Of a stretch of 64,000 bases of DNA, positions 24,131 to 33,498 are shown one piece after another; position 1 is the stretch's first letter; the number at the start of each line of letters is the position of its first letter. The notes under the pieces are model-generated. The model made no database searches, was not told where the DNA came from, and saw only the letters and a program-made list of their open reading frames with translations. The stretch comes from UBA6136 sp041178325 (GTDB lineage Bacteria; Pseudomonadota; Gammaproteobacteria; Methylococcales; Methylococcaceae): positions 1 through 64,000 of the forward strand of contig JBEGVN010000088.1 in the NCBI GenBank assembly GCA_041178325.1, written 5' to 3'. A program made the translations under genes and the position numbers.

Positions 24131-26821
24131 TTATTTTTTCCTGGAGGGGCTGAGTATCAGGCCAATAGCAGGCGCAATGAATAGGGTGGAGGCCAGGCAT
24201 GTCATCAAGCCAATTGTGATATCGATGCCCAACCCGGATACTCCCCGGTAGCTGGCGAGGGTGATCGCACCAAGACCAGCAAGTTCAGTACCAGCAGCCA
24301 GTAAAATGACGCGGCCTGCATCCTTGGCGATCGCAATCGGATCTTCCCCTTTCATTGCCATCCAGCGATGGCTAAGCCATACCCCATAATCAACAGCCAA
24401 AGCAATGACCAGGGGAAGAGCAATGATATTGGCGTAATTGTAATGGAGACCGGCCAACTTCATGATGCCGAGCATCCAGCCCCCGCCGATGACGAGTGGC
24501 AGCGTTGCAATCATAATTCCTCTCGGGGAGCGAATCACTAGGGCTAGCCATGCCAAGCAGACCAGAATCGCCGCTTTGGTTCCTTGGCTAAAACTGCTGA
24601 CAACAGCCTTGGAGAAAACCTGATGAGTGGTTGGGAAGCCTGTCGCATCGGTCGAAACCTCATAGACATCCGTCATGAGTTCATCCAGATTATCAGGATC
24701 GTAGACGCTCTTTGCGGGGTAGGCATAGGCGGCTAGAGTTCCATCGCCTGCCACAAACCGCTCACGTAACCCGTCTGGCAGGTCCTTTGGGGCAATAGGC
24801 CGGGCGGATGACCAATCGCGAACCTGTTCCACACCCTCCATGCCGACCGCAAGGAGAGCGCGAAGCAAGGTCTCTGAGCGAAGTCTCGCCGTCTCTGGAT
24901 CTTTCTCAAGAGATGATTGCAGGCTTTCAATGCCGGATCTGAGTTCCTCAAGCCCTTGCACCAATGTCTGGTTTCCTGAGCTAAATGCCTGCTCCTCATA
25001 GCCCTCGATTTTTTCAAGGGCCTGCTGCAGCAATCTCTGTATGGACTTGAAGGATTTTTCATCAAGTCCTTGCTGATTCAGGGTAACCAGGTTTTGCATG
25101 AGGGCGGGCTGCATCGCCAGCTGCGCCATGCGATGGGCCGAGGTGAGCCGTTGTTCAGAGTCAGCCGGGAAAAAACTACTGATGGATTGGACTTTTGAAA
25201 TGGATGGTTTTTTTTGTGCTTCTTCGGTGATCCTTCGGATCTCTTCAAGGCTCTTCGCTGTAAAGATCACGATTTCGGATTGATAGTCCGTTTCGGTCAC
25301 CATTTTTCGCTGATACTCAGCCGCTTTGGAATCACGGGGGAGTAGGGCGAGAACGTCATAGTCAAAGCCCATATCAAGGCCCGAACGAATTCCGAGAACA
25401 GCTGCAGTTGCCGCAAAGAGAACAACAACCAGTGCAAAAGAATGGGGGATTCTTCGGTGAGGCTTTCCGGTCTCAGTTGACGGCTTCTTTGCCCTGATCT
25501 TGGGTGGAATAAGGGCATAGATGGCTGGCTGAACGATCCAGGTGCTGATCAGAATCAGGAGTACGCCTCCTGCGGCGATGATGCCCAGCTCGGCAAATCC
25601 GGGGAAAGCCACGGTCGACAGTGTCCCGAAGATCAAAAGAGAGGCTCCGCCGGCTGTCAGCACGGCAGAAAAAGAATCACGAATACCGTTGCCAATCGAT
25701 TCGATCAACGGTTTGCCCGACCGACGCGCCTCTGCAATCTGAGATGTCGTGAAAATGCCGTAATCGGCACCAAGTCCAAACAGGATAGCCAAAAAGCTGG
25801 ACGTAATGATGGTGAGGTGGCCAACCGCCAGGTAAGCAAAGCCTAGACTCCAAACTGCGCCCAGACCCATGGGGATGAATATGGCAAGGGCCCAGGGGAC
25901 GCTTCTTACAACCAAAAAGATAAGTGCGCCAATGAGGCCAGCGGCGGTCCAGATGACAAGTTTGATATCTCGCTCAATATCAATGTACTCCTCATACTCG
26001 ATTGCAGGCAGTCCTGTAAGGACGACGCGCGGAGCGGTCAGGCCGCGAGCCACGAATTCTTTCGACAGTTCTGTTGCGACCTGTGTAATGCGCTGATTGA
26101 AGGGGGCCAGGCTTTCAAAGTCCTCTCCAGTGGCCTTGGCGTGAACGAAAAGCAGGAGCATCTTGCCGTCATGGCTACTGAAATAGCCCTTACCTAGCTG
26201 TTCAGCCCCCAAGGCCTTGAGCATCGGATCGAATTCGATGTTGGTAGGTGCGTTTTTCTCGTCCAGCCAGCGCTGCCATTCATGAATAAAGGCGGTTGCG
26301 CCCTTGATCCCGACCAGTGCCTTTTGGATGTCCACTTCCCCCGAACTTTTTCCACTCGATGCGGCAGAAGCTGCAAAACCAAGAAGTGTGTCGAGGCCGA
26401 GTTTCGACATTCTATTGGCTGCAACCAGCCCCTGTTCGAGTTGAGCCAACTGCTCAGGGGGAAGGATGAGGTAAAGGTGATCATGCAGGAAGCCGGTATC
26501 CAGGCGCTCTGTGGCTTGAGCGATTTCTGGCTGCTGTCGGAGTCGGGATGCAAGTTCCTGCGCGAAGGATTCAAGCTCGGGTCGGGGTGCGTTTTCGAGA
26601 ACGACGACCAGATCAGAGGATGCGCCAAATGTTTCAAGATAGCGATTGAGCCGATGGGCAACCTCTGTGTCCTGAGGCAGCAGTGCTTGACGTGAGGTAT
26701 ACACAGGCAGGTGGGTTGAGGCAAAGATGGCCAGTGCCGTGATCAAGGAGGCAGCCAGAAGAACCCACCAAGGATGGTGTGCAGATCGGATGCTCAGGCG
26801 ATAAATGAAGGATTTAAGCAT
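24131..26821 (-). CDS. bstA: RND-superfamily lipid exporter, BstA/HpnN-like
   Basis: An 896-residue inner-membrane permease with the two-fold RND plan: helix 1, a large periplasmic loop (about 40-265), helices 2-6, helix 7, a second loop (about 485-720) and helices 8-12. Proton-relay-type segments are visible in each half: LFGLGADYGIFTTSQ and ALAVDYGVWLSHRW. It is in the HpnN/MmpL-like branch that exports hopanoids and other lipids and not in the drug efflux group. It is the first gene of the operon that carries the cyclase and monooxygenase, so sterol is the likely cargo. The 124 bases to the divergent gene at 26946 should hold the promoter. Confidence 0.88.
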   Translation of the reverse strand: MLKSFIYRLSIRSAHHPWWVLLAASLITALAIFASTHLPVYTSRQALLPQDTEVAHRLNRYLETFGASSDLVVVLENAPRPELESFAQELASRLRQQPEIAQATERLDTGFLHDHLYLILPPEQLAQLEQGLVAANRMSKLGLDTLLGFAASAASSGKSSGEVDIQKALVGIKGATAFIHEWQRWLDEKNAPTNIEFDPMLKALGAEQLGKGYFSSHDGKMLLLFVHAKATGEDFESLAPFNQRITQVATELSKEFVARGLTAPRVVLTGLPAIEYEEYIDIERDIKLVIWTAAGLIGALIFLVVRSVPWALAIFIPMGLGAVWSLGFAYLAVGHLTIITSSFLAILFGLGADYGIFTTSQIAEARRSGKPLIESIGNGIRDSFSAVLTAGGASLLIFGTLSTVAFPGFAELGIIAAGGVLLILISTWIVQPAIYALIPPKIRAKKPSTETGKPHRRIPHSFALVVVLFAATAAVLGIRSGLDMGFDYDVLALLPRDSKAAEYQRKMVTETDYQSEIVIFTAKSLEEIRRITEEAQKKPSISKVQSISSFFPADSEQRLTSAHRMAQLAMQPALMQNLVTLNQQGLDEKSFKSIQRLLQQALEKIEGYEEQAFSSGNQTLVQGLEELRSGIESLQSSLEKDPETARLRSETLLRALLAVGMEGVEQVRDWSSARPIAPKDLPDGLRERFVAGDGTLAAYAYPAKSVYDPDNLDELMTDVYEVSTDATGFPTTHQVFSKAVVSSFSQGTKAAILVCLAWLALVIRSPRGIMIATLPLVIGGGWMLGIMKLAGLHYNYANIIALPLVIALAVDYGVWLSHRWMAMKGEDPIAIAKDAGRVILLAAGTELAGLGAITLASYRGVSGLGIDITIGLMTCLASTLFIAPAIGLILSPSRKK

Positions 26822-26945
26822 GCGGTATTAAAGGGCTTTGGGCTGTCTTGAGATATTAAGGGAATTTATTGGCTTTCAGCCGTCTAACAGACAGTCTGGG
26901 GGAACATGATTCCACTGTCATCTGCCTTTGATTGGGAGAAATACT

Positions 26946-27362
26946 ATGCCTGAGATTAATGGAAGAGCCCTGATGAGGGGCATTGGTCTCTTTTTGGTTC
27001 TTTACATCATTCATGTGGTGTTTCTACCGCAACTGGTTGGTGAACAGGCAGTCACGGGTGATTATCAGGGGCTATTGTATGGGATCAATCAGGCTCTTGG
27101 GCTGGCAACCTGCATGATCCCCGGTTTTGTAGCAGCAAAAATCGCGGGGCATCACGGATTTATTCATGGCGGAATGGTCGGTGGTATCAGCACGATCCTG
27201 ACCGCACTCATTGCGATGATCTGGGCCATAGCAACCGGCGGAAAATTCTTCGGTCTGGAAACCTTGCCGTTCTGGCTAATCACTAACATGTTTTTGAGTG
27301 CCTTTGCCGGACTGTTGGCAACCAACATGGAGGATCCCGAAGAGGAGGGTGAGTCCCCATAA
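26946..27362 (+). CDS. Small membrane protein, four helices
   Basis: A 138-aa protein with four hydrophobic helices (about 8-28, 42-62, 74-98, 108-128) and a short acidic tail (NMEDPEEEGESP). It resembles the TIGR04086-type small membrane proteins, of unknown function. GGGAG eight bases before the ATG supports the start. An in-frame ATG at 26928 is less likely. It is divergent from the sterol transporter, so a link with membrane lipids is possible but unsupported. Confidence 0.7.
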   Translation: MPEINGRALMRGIGLFLVLYIIHVVFLPQLVGEQAVTGDYQGLLYGINQALGLATCMIPGFVAAKIAGHHGFIHGGMVGGISTILTALIAMIWAIATGGKFFGLETLPFWLITNMFLSAFAGLLATNMEDPEEEGESP

Positions 27363-27454
27363 GTCGCCAAAATTGACTCTTATGGCCTCGATGGTGGAAT
27401 TTCCCTTCCCGGGTAGGGGATAATTGATATCCCCACTTTGTTTCGAGGCAGCGC

Positions 27455-28672
27455 ATGAATCAGGACTATGACGTACTCATCGTTGGGGGAGGCATGGTCG
27501 GTGCCACCTTGGCTTGCGCCTTAGGCGACAGCCACCTTCGTGTAGGCCTCCTTGAGGACTCCCCTCCCGCTGAGTTCGAAGCCGATCAGCCGCATGACCT
27601 TCGGGTTTCGGCCGTCAGTATTGCTTCTGCAAACATTCTTAAAACAATCGGTGCCTGGTCGGGCATCACGCGTAGGCGCTTGTGCCCCTACCGCAGAATG
27701 CGGGTCTGGGAAGATAGCGGCGATGTGGAATTCTGCAGTGACGAAATCAATGAGCCCGTTCTTGGACACATTGTCGAAAATAGGATCATTCAGCTTGCGG
27801 TTTTGGAGCGTGCCCGTGAATTTGGGAATGTTGAGCTGATTTCTGGTGTTAAGACCCAGAGTGTTCTTTATAGCTCGGGTGAGTCTTCCGTGACCCTTGA
27901 AGATGGACGCGTTCTCAAGAGCCGTTTGATGGTGGCGGCAGATGGCGGGTTTTCTCGTGTTCGGCAGTCGGCTGGGATGGGCGTGAGTGGGTGGGACTAT
28001 GAACAACATGCTCTCGTCCTCACGGTTGATACGGCATGCGGCCAGCAGGACATCACTTGGCAAAGGTTCACGCCAGAAGGGCCCCAAGCTCTCTTGCCTC
28101 TGAATGGCCCCCATGCCTCTTTGGTCTGGTACAGCACCCCGGAAGAAGTGGCGCGCTTAAAAACGCTCCCGGATGACGCTTTATTGGCTGCTTTGGAACG
28201 CGAGTTTCCTGCTTGTCTTGGCGACGTTACCCGGATCACGGCCAGAGGGAGCTTCCCCTTGCGCCGGCAGCATGCTCTTCGATACGTCAAAGAGGGTGTC
28301 GCACTCATTGGCGACGCCGCACATATGATCCACCCGCTGGCCGGTCAGGGCGTGAATATTGGCCTTCTTGATGCTGCGGCACTCGCAGAAGTGCTAATTG
28401 CAGCAAAAAAAGCAGGGGAAGATATTGGGGCCCAGATTGTGCTTGGGCGCTATGAGCGAATGCGCCGAAAGAACAATCTATTGATGATGACAGTCATGGA
28501 CGCCTTCTATCGGACCTTTGGCAATTCTCACGGCCCCGTGAGGTTTCTCCGCAATCTTGGTTTGGGTCTTGCGGAGCGGTTGAAGCCCGCGAAGAGACTT
28601 GCGATGAGCTATGCCATGGGGCTGAATGGCTCTCTGCCCCGATTGGCACAGGGCGAAGCATTGCTCGGTTGA
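27455..28672 (+). CDS. UbiH/UbiF/Coq6-family FAD hydroxylase
   Basis: A 405-aa flavoprotein monooxygenase of ubiquinone synthesis. Motifs in order: VGGGMVGATLACALG (FAD), the internal VAADGGFSRVRQSAG, and IGDAAHMIHPLAGQGVNIG, whose HPLAGQGxNxG is diagnostic for the UbiH/UbiF/UbiI group. It adds one hydroxyl to the benzoquinone ring. Which carbon cannot be read from the sequence. It stands alone, upstream of a small lipoprotein gene. Confidence 0.88.
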   Translation: MNQDYDVLIVGGGMVGATLACALGDSHLRVGLLEDSPPAEFEADQPHDLRVSAVSIASANILKTIGAWSGITRRRLCPYRRMRVWEDSGDVEFCSDEINEPVLGHIVENRIIQLAVLERAREFGNVELISGVKTQSVLYSSGESSVTLEDGRVLKSRLMVAADGGFSRVRQSAGMGVSGWDYEQHALVLTVDTACGQQDITWQRFTPEGPQALLPLNGPHASLVWYSTPEEVARLKTLPDDALLAALEREFPACLGDVTRITARGSFPLRRQHALRYVKEGVALIGDAAHMIHPLAGQGVNIGLLDAAALAEVLIAAKKAGEDIGAQIVLGRYERMRRKNNLLMMTVMDAFYRTFGNSHGPVRFLRNLGLGLAERLKPAKRLAMSYAMGLNGSLPRLAQGEALLG

Positions 28673-28713
28673 AACAATAGTGATTCAGCGACCTCAGTGA
28701 GGGAGAGTAGATT

Positions 28714-29097
28714 ATGGGAAATATTAAAATAATTTTGATCGCCGCCCTTTTTTCAGGTTGTGCGAGCTATTCCAATTGGCAACCCGTCGCGGATCCTGCA
28801 AATGACCGAAATGCAGCCAATCTGGGAGTTGATACCGAACAGTGTCGTCAACTGGCTTCCCAGGCCGGAGCGGTCGGAACTGAAACCGCCAAGGGTGTCG
28901 CGGCGGGAGGACTGTTAGGGGCTGCAGCGGGAGCCGCCATCGGGGCTGTCGCCGGAGATCCGGGCGCAGGCGCAGCAATTGGGGCGGCAGCCGGCGGTAT
29001 CGGTGGCGGAACAGCAACCGGCGTGAGTGCAGATGACCAGTACAAGCGAGCTTACATTAACTGCATGCGCGGCCGGGGTCATAACATCATTAATTGA
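28714..29097 (+). CDS. Glycine-zipper lipoprotein
   Basis: A 127-aa protein with lipoprotein signal (lipobox LFSGC, Cys near residue 16) and a central glycine-zipper block (GLLGAAAGAAIGAVAGDPGA and following repeats), as in the YMGG/OmpA-like glycine-zipper families of the outer membrane. These segments pack in the membrane with small-residue helices. The specific function is unknown. AGGGAGAG precedes the ATG. Confidence 0.8.
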   Translation: MGNIKIILIAALFSGCASYSNWQPVADPANDRNAANLGVDTEQCRQLASQAGAVGTETAKGVAAGGLLGAAAGAAIGAVAGDPGAGAAIGAAAGGIGGGTATGVSADDQYKRAYINCMRGRGHNIIN

Positions 29098-29121
29098 TTT
29101 GCCCTTTTTGGGGTCTAGTGC

Positions 29122-30687
29122 GTGTTATCGCCATTACTTGAGCGGATTGATCAGGCTGCCTCCGAGTTTGGAGACAAGCCTGCGGTGCTGTGCGATAGCG
29201 GGCACTTTTCGCACCGAGACTTGAAGGCATTATCCTGTCGTGTTGCTGCATCATTGGCATCCCGTGGGGTAAGGAAAGGAGACCGAATTGCCCTTTACGC
29301 GCAAAACGGGCCCGAGTTTGTGATCCTTTATCTGGGTATTGTTCGGGCCGGTGCAGTTGTGGTCCCGGTCAATCTCCTCATCAATACGCCAGAAGTTGCT
29401 CATGTACTTGGGGATGCCGGTGTCCTGGGTATTTTGACCCAGGTTTCGCTCGTCTCTCGCATTCAAGTGGCCCTTGAAGTCACCGGGTTGTCGCCCTTTA
29501 TTGTGGAAATCGGTGAGACAACAAGGCCGCTCGATAATCTTGCTCCGGTCCTTGAGGAAGCTTGTTTTGTTGCACCGGTCATAGATTTTTTACCCGCCCA
29601 AGATCTCGTTGCTATTCTCTATACATCCGGAACGACCGGATTTCCCAAGGGTGCGATGCTGACCCATGGAAACCTTGCGGCAAACACTAAAAGTGTCCAC
29701 CTCGCGATGCATTGGCGATCGGGCCTTGATCGGGTTTTGGTCGTTTTGCCAATGTTTCACGCCTTTGCGGCAACCGTCGGTTTGCTGACGCCACTGACCA
29801 ACGGATCTGCCCTGATTCCTATGAGTCGGTTCGAACCGGACGGTGTGTCCTCCACCGTGAATCGATATCAGGCAACCATTTTCTTGGGTGTTCCCAGCAT
29901 GTACGCGGTACTCCTACGACTGCCATCGGACAAGGTTTCGCTTTTTCAAAGCCTTCGCTTTGGGATCTCGGGAGGGGCGGCCATGCCGGCCAAGGTTCTC
30001 GAAAATTTTGAGGCCAAGTTTCACCTTCGCATATACGAGGGGGATGGCCCTACAGAATGTTCACCTGTGACCTGCGTGAACCCTATCGGTGGCCTTCAAA
30101 AGCCCGGTACGGTGGGGCTGCCGGTTCCGGGTGTTGAAATGCGGATCGTTGATGACATGGGTAGAACCTGTGTCGATGGTGAAGTCGGCGAAATCGCGGT
30201 TCGTGGCGAGAACGTGATGAAAGGTTACTGGAACCAGCCCGAAGCGACAGCTGAGGTCATGAATGAAGGGTGGCTCCTGACAGGGGATCTAGGTACTCGG
30301 GATGCGGATGGCTATTTCAGTATCGTGGATCGAAAAAAAGATCTCATTATCGTCAATGGAATGAATGTCTACCCCCGAATGATCGAGGAGGTTATTCATG
30401 GGGTCCTCTCGGTGCGCGAAGTCGCCGTCATCGGGGAGCCCGATGGCTTGCATGGCGAAGTTCCTGTTGCTTATCTAGCCTGTGACCCTGAGAGCACAGT
30501 TGATGAGAAAATGCTTCGGCAACACTGCAGAGCCCATTTAGGTCGGCATCAGATACCTAAACGTTTCGTTTTTATGTCTTCTTTGCCGCGCAATGCGGCA
30601 GGAAAAATTCTCAAGCGAGAGTTACGTTTGGATGGTGAACGCGAACGCGGGATAACCGCCGATACGCTAGGATCGGTTCCTTCCTAG
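29122..30687 (+). CDS. Acyl-CoA synthetase (long-chain fatty-acid-CoA ligase family)
   Basis: An adenylate-forming enzyme of 521 aa. Core motifs: P-loop LYTSGTTGFPKGAM, the A5-type stretch YEGDGPTECSP, GWLLTGDLG, and the C-terminal DRKKDLIIVNGMNVYP with the late catalytic lysine region NAAGKILKREL. The substrate is probably a fatty acid, activated through an acyl-AMP. Start is GTG at 29122. It follows the zipper lipoprotein by 24 bases. Chain length is undetermined. It converges on the BepA-like protease gene and overlaps its end by 4 bases. Confidence 0.88.
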   Translation: MLSPLLERIDQAASEFGDKPAVLCDSGHFSHRDLKALSCRVAASLASRGVRKGDRIALYAQNGPEFVILYLGIVRAGAVVVPVNLLINTPEVAHVLGDAGVLGILTQVSLVSRIQVALEVTGLSPFIVEIGETTRPLDNLAPVLEEACFVAPVIDFLPAQDLVAILYTSGTTGFPKGAMLTHGNLAANTKSVHLAMHWRSGLDRVLVVLPMFHAFAATVGLLTPLTNGSALIPMSRFEPDGVSSTVNRYQATIFLGVPSMYAVLLRLPSDKVSLFQSLRFGISGGAAMPAKVLENFEAKFHLRIYEGDGPTECSPVTCVNPIGGLQKPGTVGLPVPGVEMRIVDDMGRTCVDGEVGEIAVRGENVMKGYWNQPEATAEVMNEGWLLTGDLGTRDADGYFSIVDRKKDLIIVNGMNVYPRMIEEVIHGVLSVREVAVIGEPDGLHGEVPVAYLACDPESTVDEKMLRQHCRAHLGRHQIPKRFVFMSSLPRNAAGKILKRELRLDGERERGITADTLGSVPS

Positions 30688-32165
30688 AACGGTGAGTCCT
30701 TCTCCTTTTCCTTGTTTTCGCGCTGTTCGTTTCGGATGGTCTCAATCCGTTCATCCAGAATCGAATTGAGGTAATAGTTGCCCCCTGCGGCATTTTTCGC
30801 GAGTTGAAGCTGCAGTAAGGCCTCTTGGGTTTGGCCAAGGAGGTAATAGCCCTCTGCATAATATCGGTGATACTCCGCTTCATCCCCAAGCTTACTGTAG
30901 GTTTCCGCCATCAGTTCATAAATGTCAGGGTCCGGGCTGTGATACCTCAGATAGTCATGGAGCACCTGCCGAGCCTTAGTTTGCTGATGGGTGTTGAGAA
31001 GGGCTCGTGCGTAGTTCATCGTCATGGCGCCATTTTGCGGAAAGCGTTCAAGTCCGAGTTCATAAAGTTGCGCAGCCTTGACGAAATTCTTGCCGTCCAT
31101 TTCCGCTTCGGCCAGTGCATTCATGAACTGGGGCTGGTTGGGATAGCGTTGAACCAATTTCTGCAGAATGACTTTTGCCAGTTCGGTCTCCCTTGCGCGG
31201 GAGTGAATGAGTGCTATGCCGTATTCGGCAACATCCTGTTGTTGCTGGGTGCCCCGGTTTTCATGGTTTTTGAAATACTCGAGTGCTGTTTTGGGGTTTG
31301 CTGAGGATTGGACTCGGAGCTTTGCTTTGGTGAGCTGATAGGTCAGTGAGTCCGGATACTGACGAAACGGAAAATGTTCTGACCGGTCACGCGTGTCAGA
31401 AATACGCGAGGTGGTGACCGGGTGGGTCAGGAGGAATTCGGGAATTCTTCCACCCACAAAACGCGTGCTTTGCTGCATCCGCTCGAAGAACTCTGGCATT
31501 GCCCGAGGATCAAATTCGGATTTGGAAAGGACTTGCATGCCGACGCGATCCGCTTCCGCCTCATTGTCGCGTGTAAAGTTGATCTGATACTGAGCATTCA
31601 TGCCTTGGGCCGCCATCATTCCAGCGAGTGCCCCGTTTCCACCGGCTTTCGCACCGACAACTGCCGCCAGAAGCATTCCTATGGCCATCGGTATAGCCAT
31701 TCTCGATGCGGCTTGAAAGGTCTGAAAAAGGTGTCTTTGGGTAACATGCGAGATTTCGTGTGCCAAGACGGAAGCCAGTTCGCTTTCTTGCTCGGTTAGG
31801 AGGATCAGTCCCGAATTTACCCCTATAAAGCCACCAGGCCCTGCAAAGGCATTGATGACAGGTTCCATGACGACAAAAAAGGTATATGGCTGGGTCGGAT
31901 TATCACTGTTGATGGTGAGTTTGTTGCCCAAGGCTTGAATGTAATCCCTGATTTCAGGGTCTGCCGAGATTTTCATCTGGCCGTGAAGGCTTCGGTAGAA
32001 TGCCTCTCCAAGCTCCTGTTCCTGCACGTTGGTCATCAAGCTGTGCGTTGGGTCACCGATCTCTGGTAATTCGATGTTGGGCATGGCAGCCCTGGCCGGA
32101 GGGAGCAGTACCGCAACCTCAAACAGAATGAGCACCACTGTTGCAACGAGTCTGGATCGAATCAT
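30684..32165 (-). CDS. bepA: Periplasmic M48 metalloprotease/chaperone, BepA (YfgC) type
   Basis: A 493-aa exported protein: signal peptide (cleaved near PARA), zinc motif HEISH (LAHEISHVTQRH), a third ligand in the NEAEADRVG segment, and a C-terminal block of TPR repeats from about residue 310. BepA assists LptD and BAM-dependent outer-membrane assembly and degrades stalled proteins. The ATG at 32165 starts the signal peptide. The longer frame to 32357 has a spurious leader that would overlap the divergent tusD gene. Confidence 0.9.
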   Translation of the reverse strand: MIRSRLVATVVLILFEVAVLLPPARAAMPNIELPEIGDPTHSLMTNVQEQELGEAFYRSLHGQMKISADPEIRDYIQALGNKLTINSDNPTQPYTFFVVMEPVINAFAGPGGFIGVNSGLILLTEQESELASVLAHEISHVTQRHLFQTFQAASRMAIPMAIGMLLAAVVGAKAGGNGALAGMMAAQGMNAQYQINFTRDNEAEADRVGMQVLSKSEFDPRAMPEFFERMQQSTRFVGGRIPEFLLTHPVTTSRISDTRDRSEHFPFRQYPDSLTYQLTKAKLRVQSSANPKTALEYFKNHENRGTQQQQDVAEYGIALIHSRARETELAKVILQKLVQRYPNQPQFMNALAEAEMDGKNFVKAAQLYELGLERFPQNGAMTMNYARALLNTHQQTKARQVLHDYLRYHSPDPDIYELMAETYSKLGDEAEYHRYYAEGYYLLGQTQEALLQLQLAKNAAGGNYYLNSILDERIETIRNEQRENKEKEKDSPF

Positions 32166-32234
32166 CAGTTCGTGATTGATAAGTGAGGAATAAACGAGGA
32201 TATGAGGTTCTTGCCTCAGAGGATCAAGGGGATC

Positions 32235-32579
32235 ATGCGCTACGCGATCAAGGTGAACCAAGGGGAACGGTGCCCGGACGTTCCTCGCATGGCGATTGAT
32301 TTTATCAGAGCCCTTCAAAATGAAGGTCACGAGGTCATTCGCGTTTTTTTCTACCATGATGGAGTTGTTGCGGGATTTGGACCCTCGGCTCCCCAGTGGG
32401 CTGAATTGGCGGAAGAAGGCGGGTTTGAGCTGGTTTTGTGCTCACAGGCGCTCGATCACCGGGGATTTACGCTCGAGGCCCGGGCTCCCTTTATCGTTGG
32501 GGGGCTCGGGCTCTGGGTGGACGCCTGTCTCAAGGCAGATCGAGTCGTTACTTTTGGGTTGCCTTCTCATGCGGTCTGA
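32235..32579 (+). CDS. tusD: Sulfur relay protein TusD/DsrE
   Basis: A 114-aa DsrE-fold protein with FFYHDGV and the active Cys in LVLCSQALDHRG. It passes persulfide sulfur from TusA toward TusE/DsrC in tRNA 2-thiouridine synthesis, or in sulfur oxidisers within the Dsr route. The ATG at 32235 fits the family start (MRYAI). It overlaps tusC by 11 bases in a tusD-tusC-tusB-dsrC-like run. Confidence 0.9.
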   Translation: MRYAIKVNQGERCPDVPRMAIDFIRALQNEGHEVIRVFFYHDGVVAGFGPSAPQWAELAEEGGFELVLCSQALDHRGFTLEARAPFIVGGLGLWVDACLKADRVVTFGLPSHAV

Positions 32580-32910
32580 GCTGCTTTTTATCGTCCGGGT
32601 GAATCCTGACAACCGTCAGGCCACAATGGAGGTTCTCTCAGAAATCATGACCTTTGCCGCATTTGATGTGCCCTTACGATTGCTTTTTCTCGATCGTGGC
32701 GTGAGGTTGCTCTCATCCGAAATCGATCCGCAGATTGCGGGAATGATGATGGCATTACCCCTCTACGGTGTTGCCGACCTTTTTGTCGAAAGGGAGTCAC
32801 TTGACGCCATAGAGATCGCGTCCTCGGCCCTGAATGAGCAGGTCATCTCAGTTCCGCGCTCGGAGATATCCCGCTTCATTTTTCAGCATAAAGGGGTGAT
32901 GGGTGTCTGA
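32569..32910 (+). CDS. tusC: Sulfur relay protein TusC/DsrF
   Basis: A 113-aa DsrE-fold protein corresponding to TusC/DsrF by its place between TusD and TusB and by segments such as TFAAFDVPLRLLFLDRGV. ATG 32569 lies within the end of tusD and its last bases overlap tusB, so the three are coupled. It has no active cysteine, as usual for this subunit of the TusBCD hexamer. Confidence 0.88.
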   Translation: MRSELLFIVRVNPDNRQATMEVLSEIMTFAAFDVPLRLLFLDRGVRLLSSEIDPQIAGMMMALPLYGVADLFVERESLDAIEIASSALNEQVISVPRSEISRFIFQHKGVMGV

Positions 32911-33154
32911 AGGTCTGTTGCATCTGGTTTTTAGCCCCATGGGGCTTGCCGCTCTTTCGTCCCGTGTTGGGTTGGGAGATTGCGTGGTCTTAATGTCGGA
33001 AGCTGCTGATACGCCAAAAGGTCTGGTGTGGCCTTTCGGCGTGAGGGTGTTTGTTCTTGCCTCAGATGAAGTCTCTGTATCAGCAGGTGATGTCATTGGT
33101 TATCGTGAGCTGGTCGCTTTAACCGCCGCCCGTTCGAGCATCCTTTCCTGGTAG
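32903..33154 (+). CDS. tusB: Sulfur relay protein TusB/DsrH
   Basis: An 83-aa third subunit of the heterohexamer, starting at GTG. The N-terminal LLHLVFSP and the C-terminal tryptophan after SSIL agree with TusB/DsrH. Its cysteine in LGDCVVLM is at the first strand end. The gene overlaps tusC by eight bases and precedes the DsrC/TusE gene by 29 bases. Confidence 0.85.
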   Translation: MSEGLLHLVFSPMGLAALSSRVGLGDCVVLMSEAADTPKGLVWPFGVRVFVLASDEVSVSAGDVIGYRELVALTAARSSILSW

Positions 33155-33183
33155 GTCGGGGTTAAATACAGTCAGGAGATGGC

Positions 33184-33498
33184 GTGAAATTGCCCGAACA
33201 ATCAAAAGACGGCTTCCTCCTTGATGCTTCACAGTGGCAAGAGTCGATGGCCCAGGCACTATTGAGGGAAACACCGATTTGCGTGGATGATCGCCATCTC
33301 GAGATCATTCGATTCATTCGGGCTTACCATGCCAGCTACCATCATCTTCCTAATAACCGCATGTTCATCAAGGCGGTTCAGGTTTCATTGGGTCCTGAAA
33401 AAGGGGCTTCGCACTACCTCAATTTGCTCTTCGATGGTAATCCGGTCCGGAATGCTTGTTTGGCTGCAGGGCTCCCGAAACCTCCCGGATGCCTTTGA
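33184..33498 (+). CDS. DsrC/TusE-family sulfur carrier with both C-terminal cysteines
   Basis: A 104-aa protein of the DsrC/TusE/RspA family starting at GTG. The C-terminal arm holds the invariant penultimate Cys (PPGCL) and, exactly ten residues before it, a second Cys (ACLAAGLPKPPGC). Two cysteines at this spacing form the trisulfide-carrying pair of true DsrC, whereas E. coli TusE keeps only the last. No dsrAB or other sulfite reductase genes are near. The gene is with tusDCB, so tRNA thiolation is the default role. Confidence 0.88.
   Translation: MKLPEQSKDGFLLDASQWQESMAQALLRETPICVDDRHLEIIRFIRAYHASYHHLPNNRMFIKAVQVSLGPEKGASHYLNLLFDGNPVRNACLAAGLPKPPGCL

Noticed and set aside
24131..26821. 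Drug-efflux RND pump
   Set aside because: No membrane-fusion protein or TolC-type partner; length and motifs are of the HpnN/MmpL-like branch and it sits with lipid genes.
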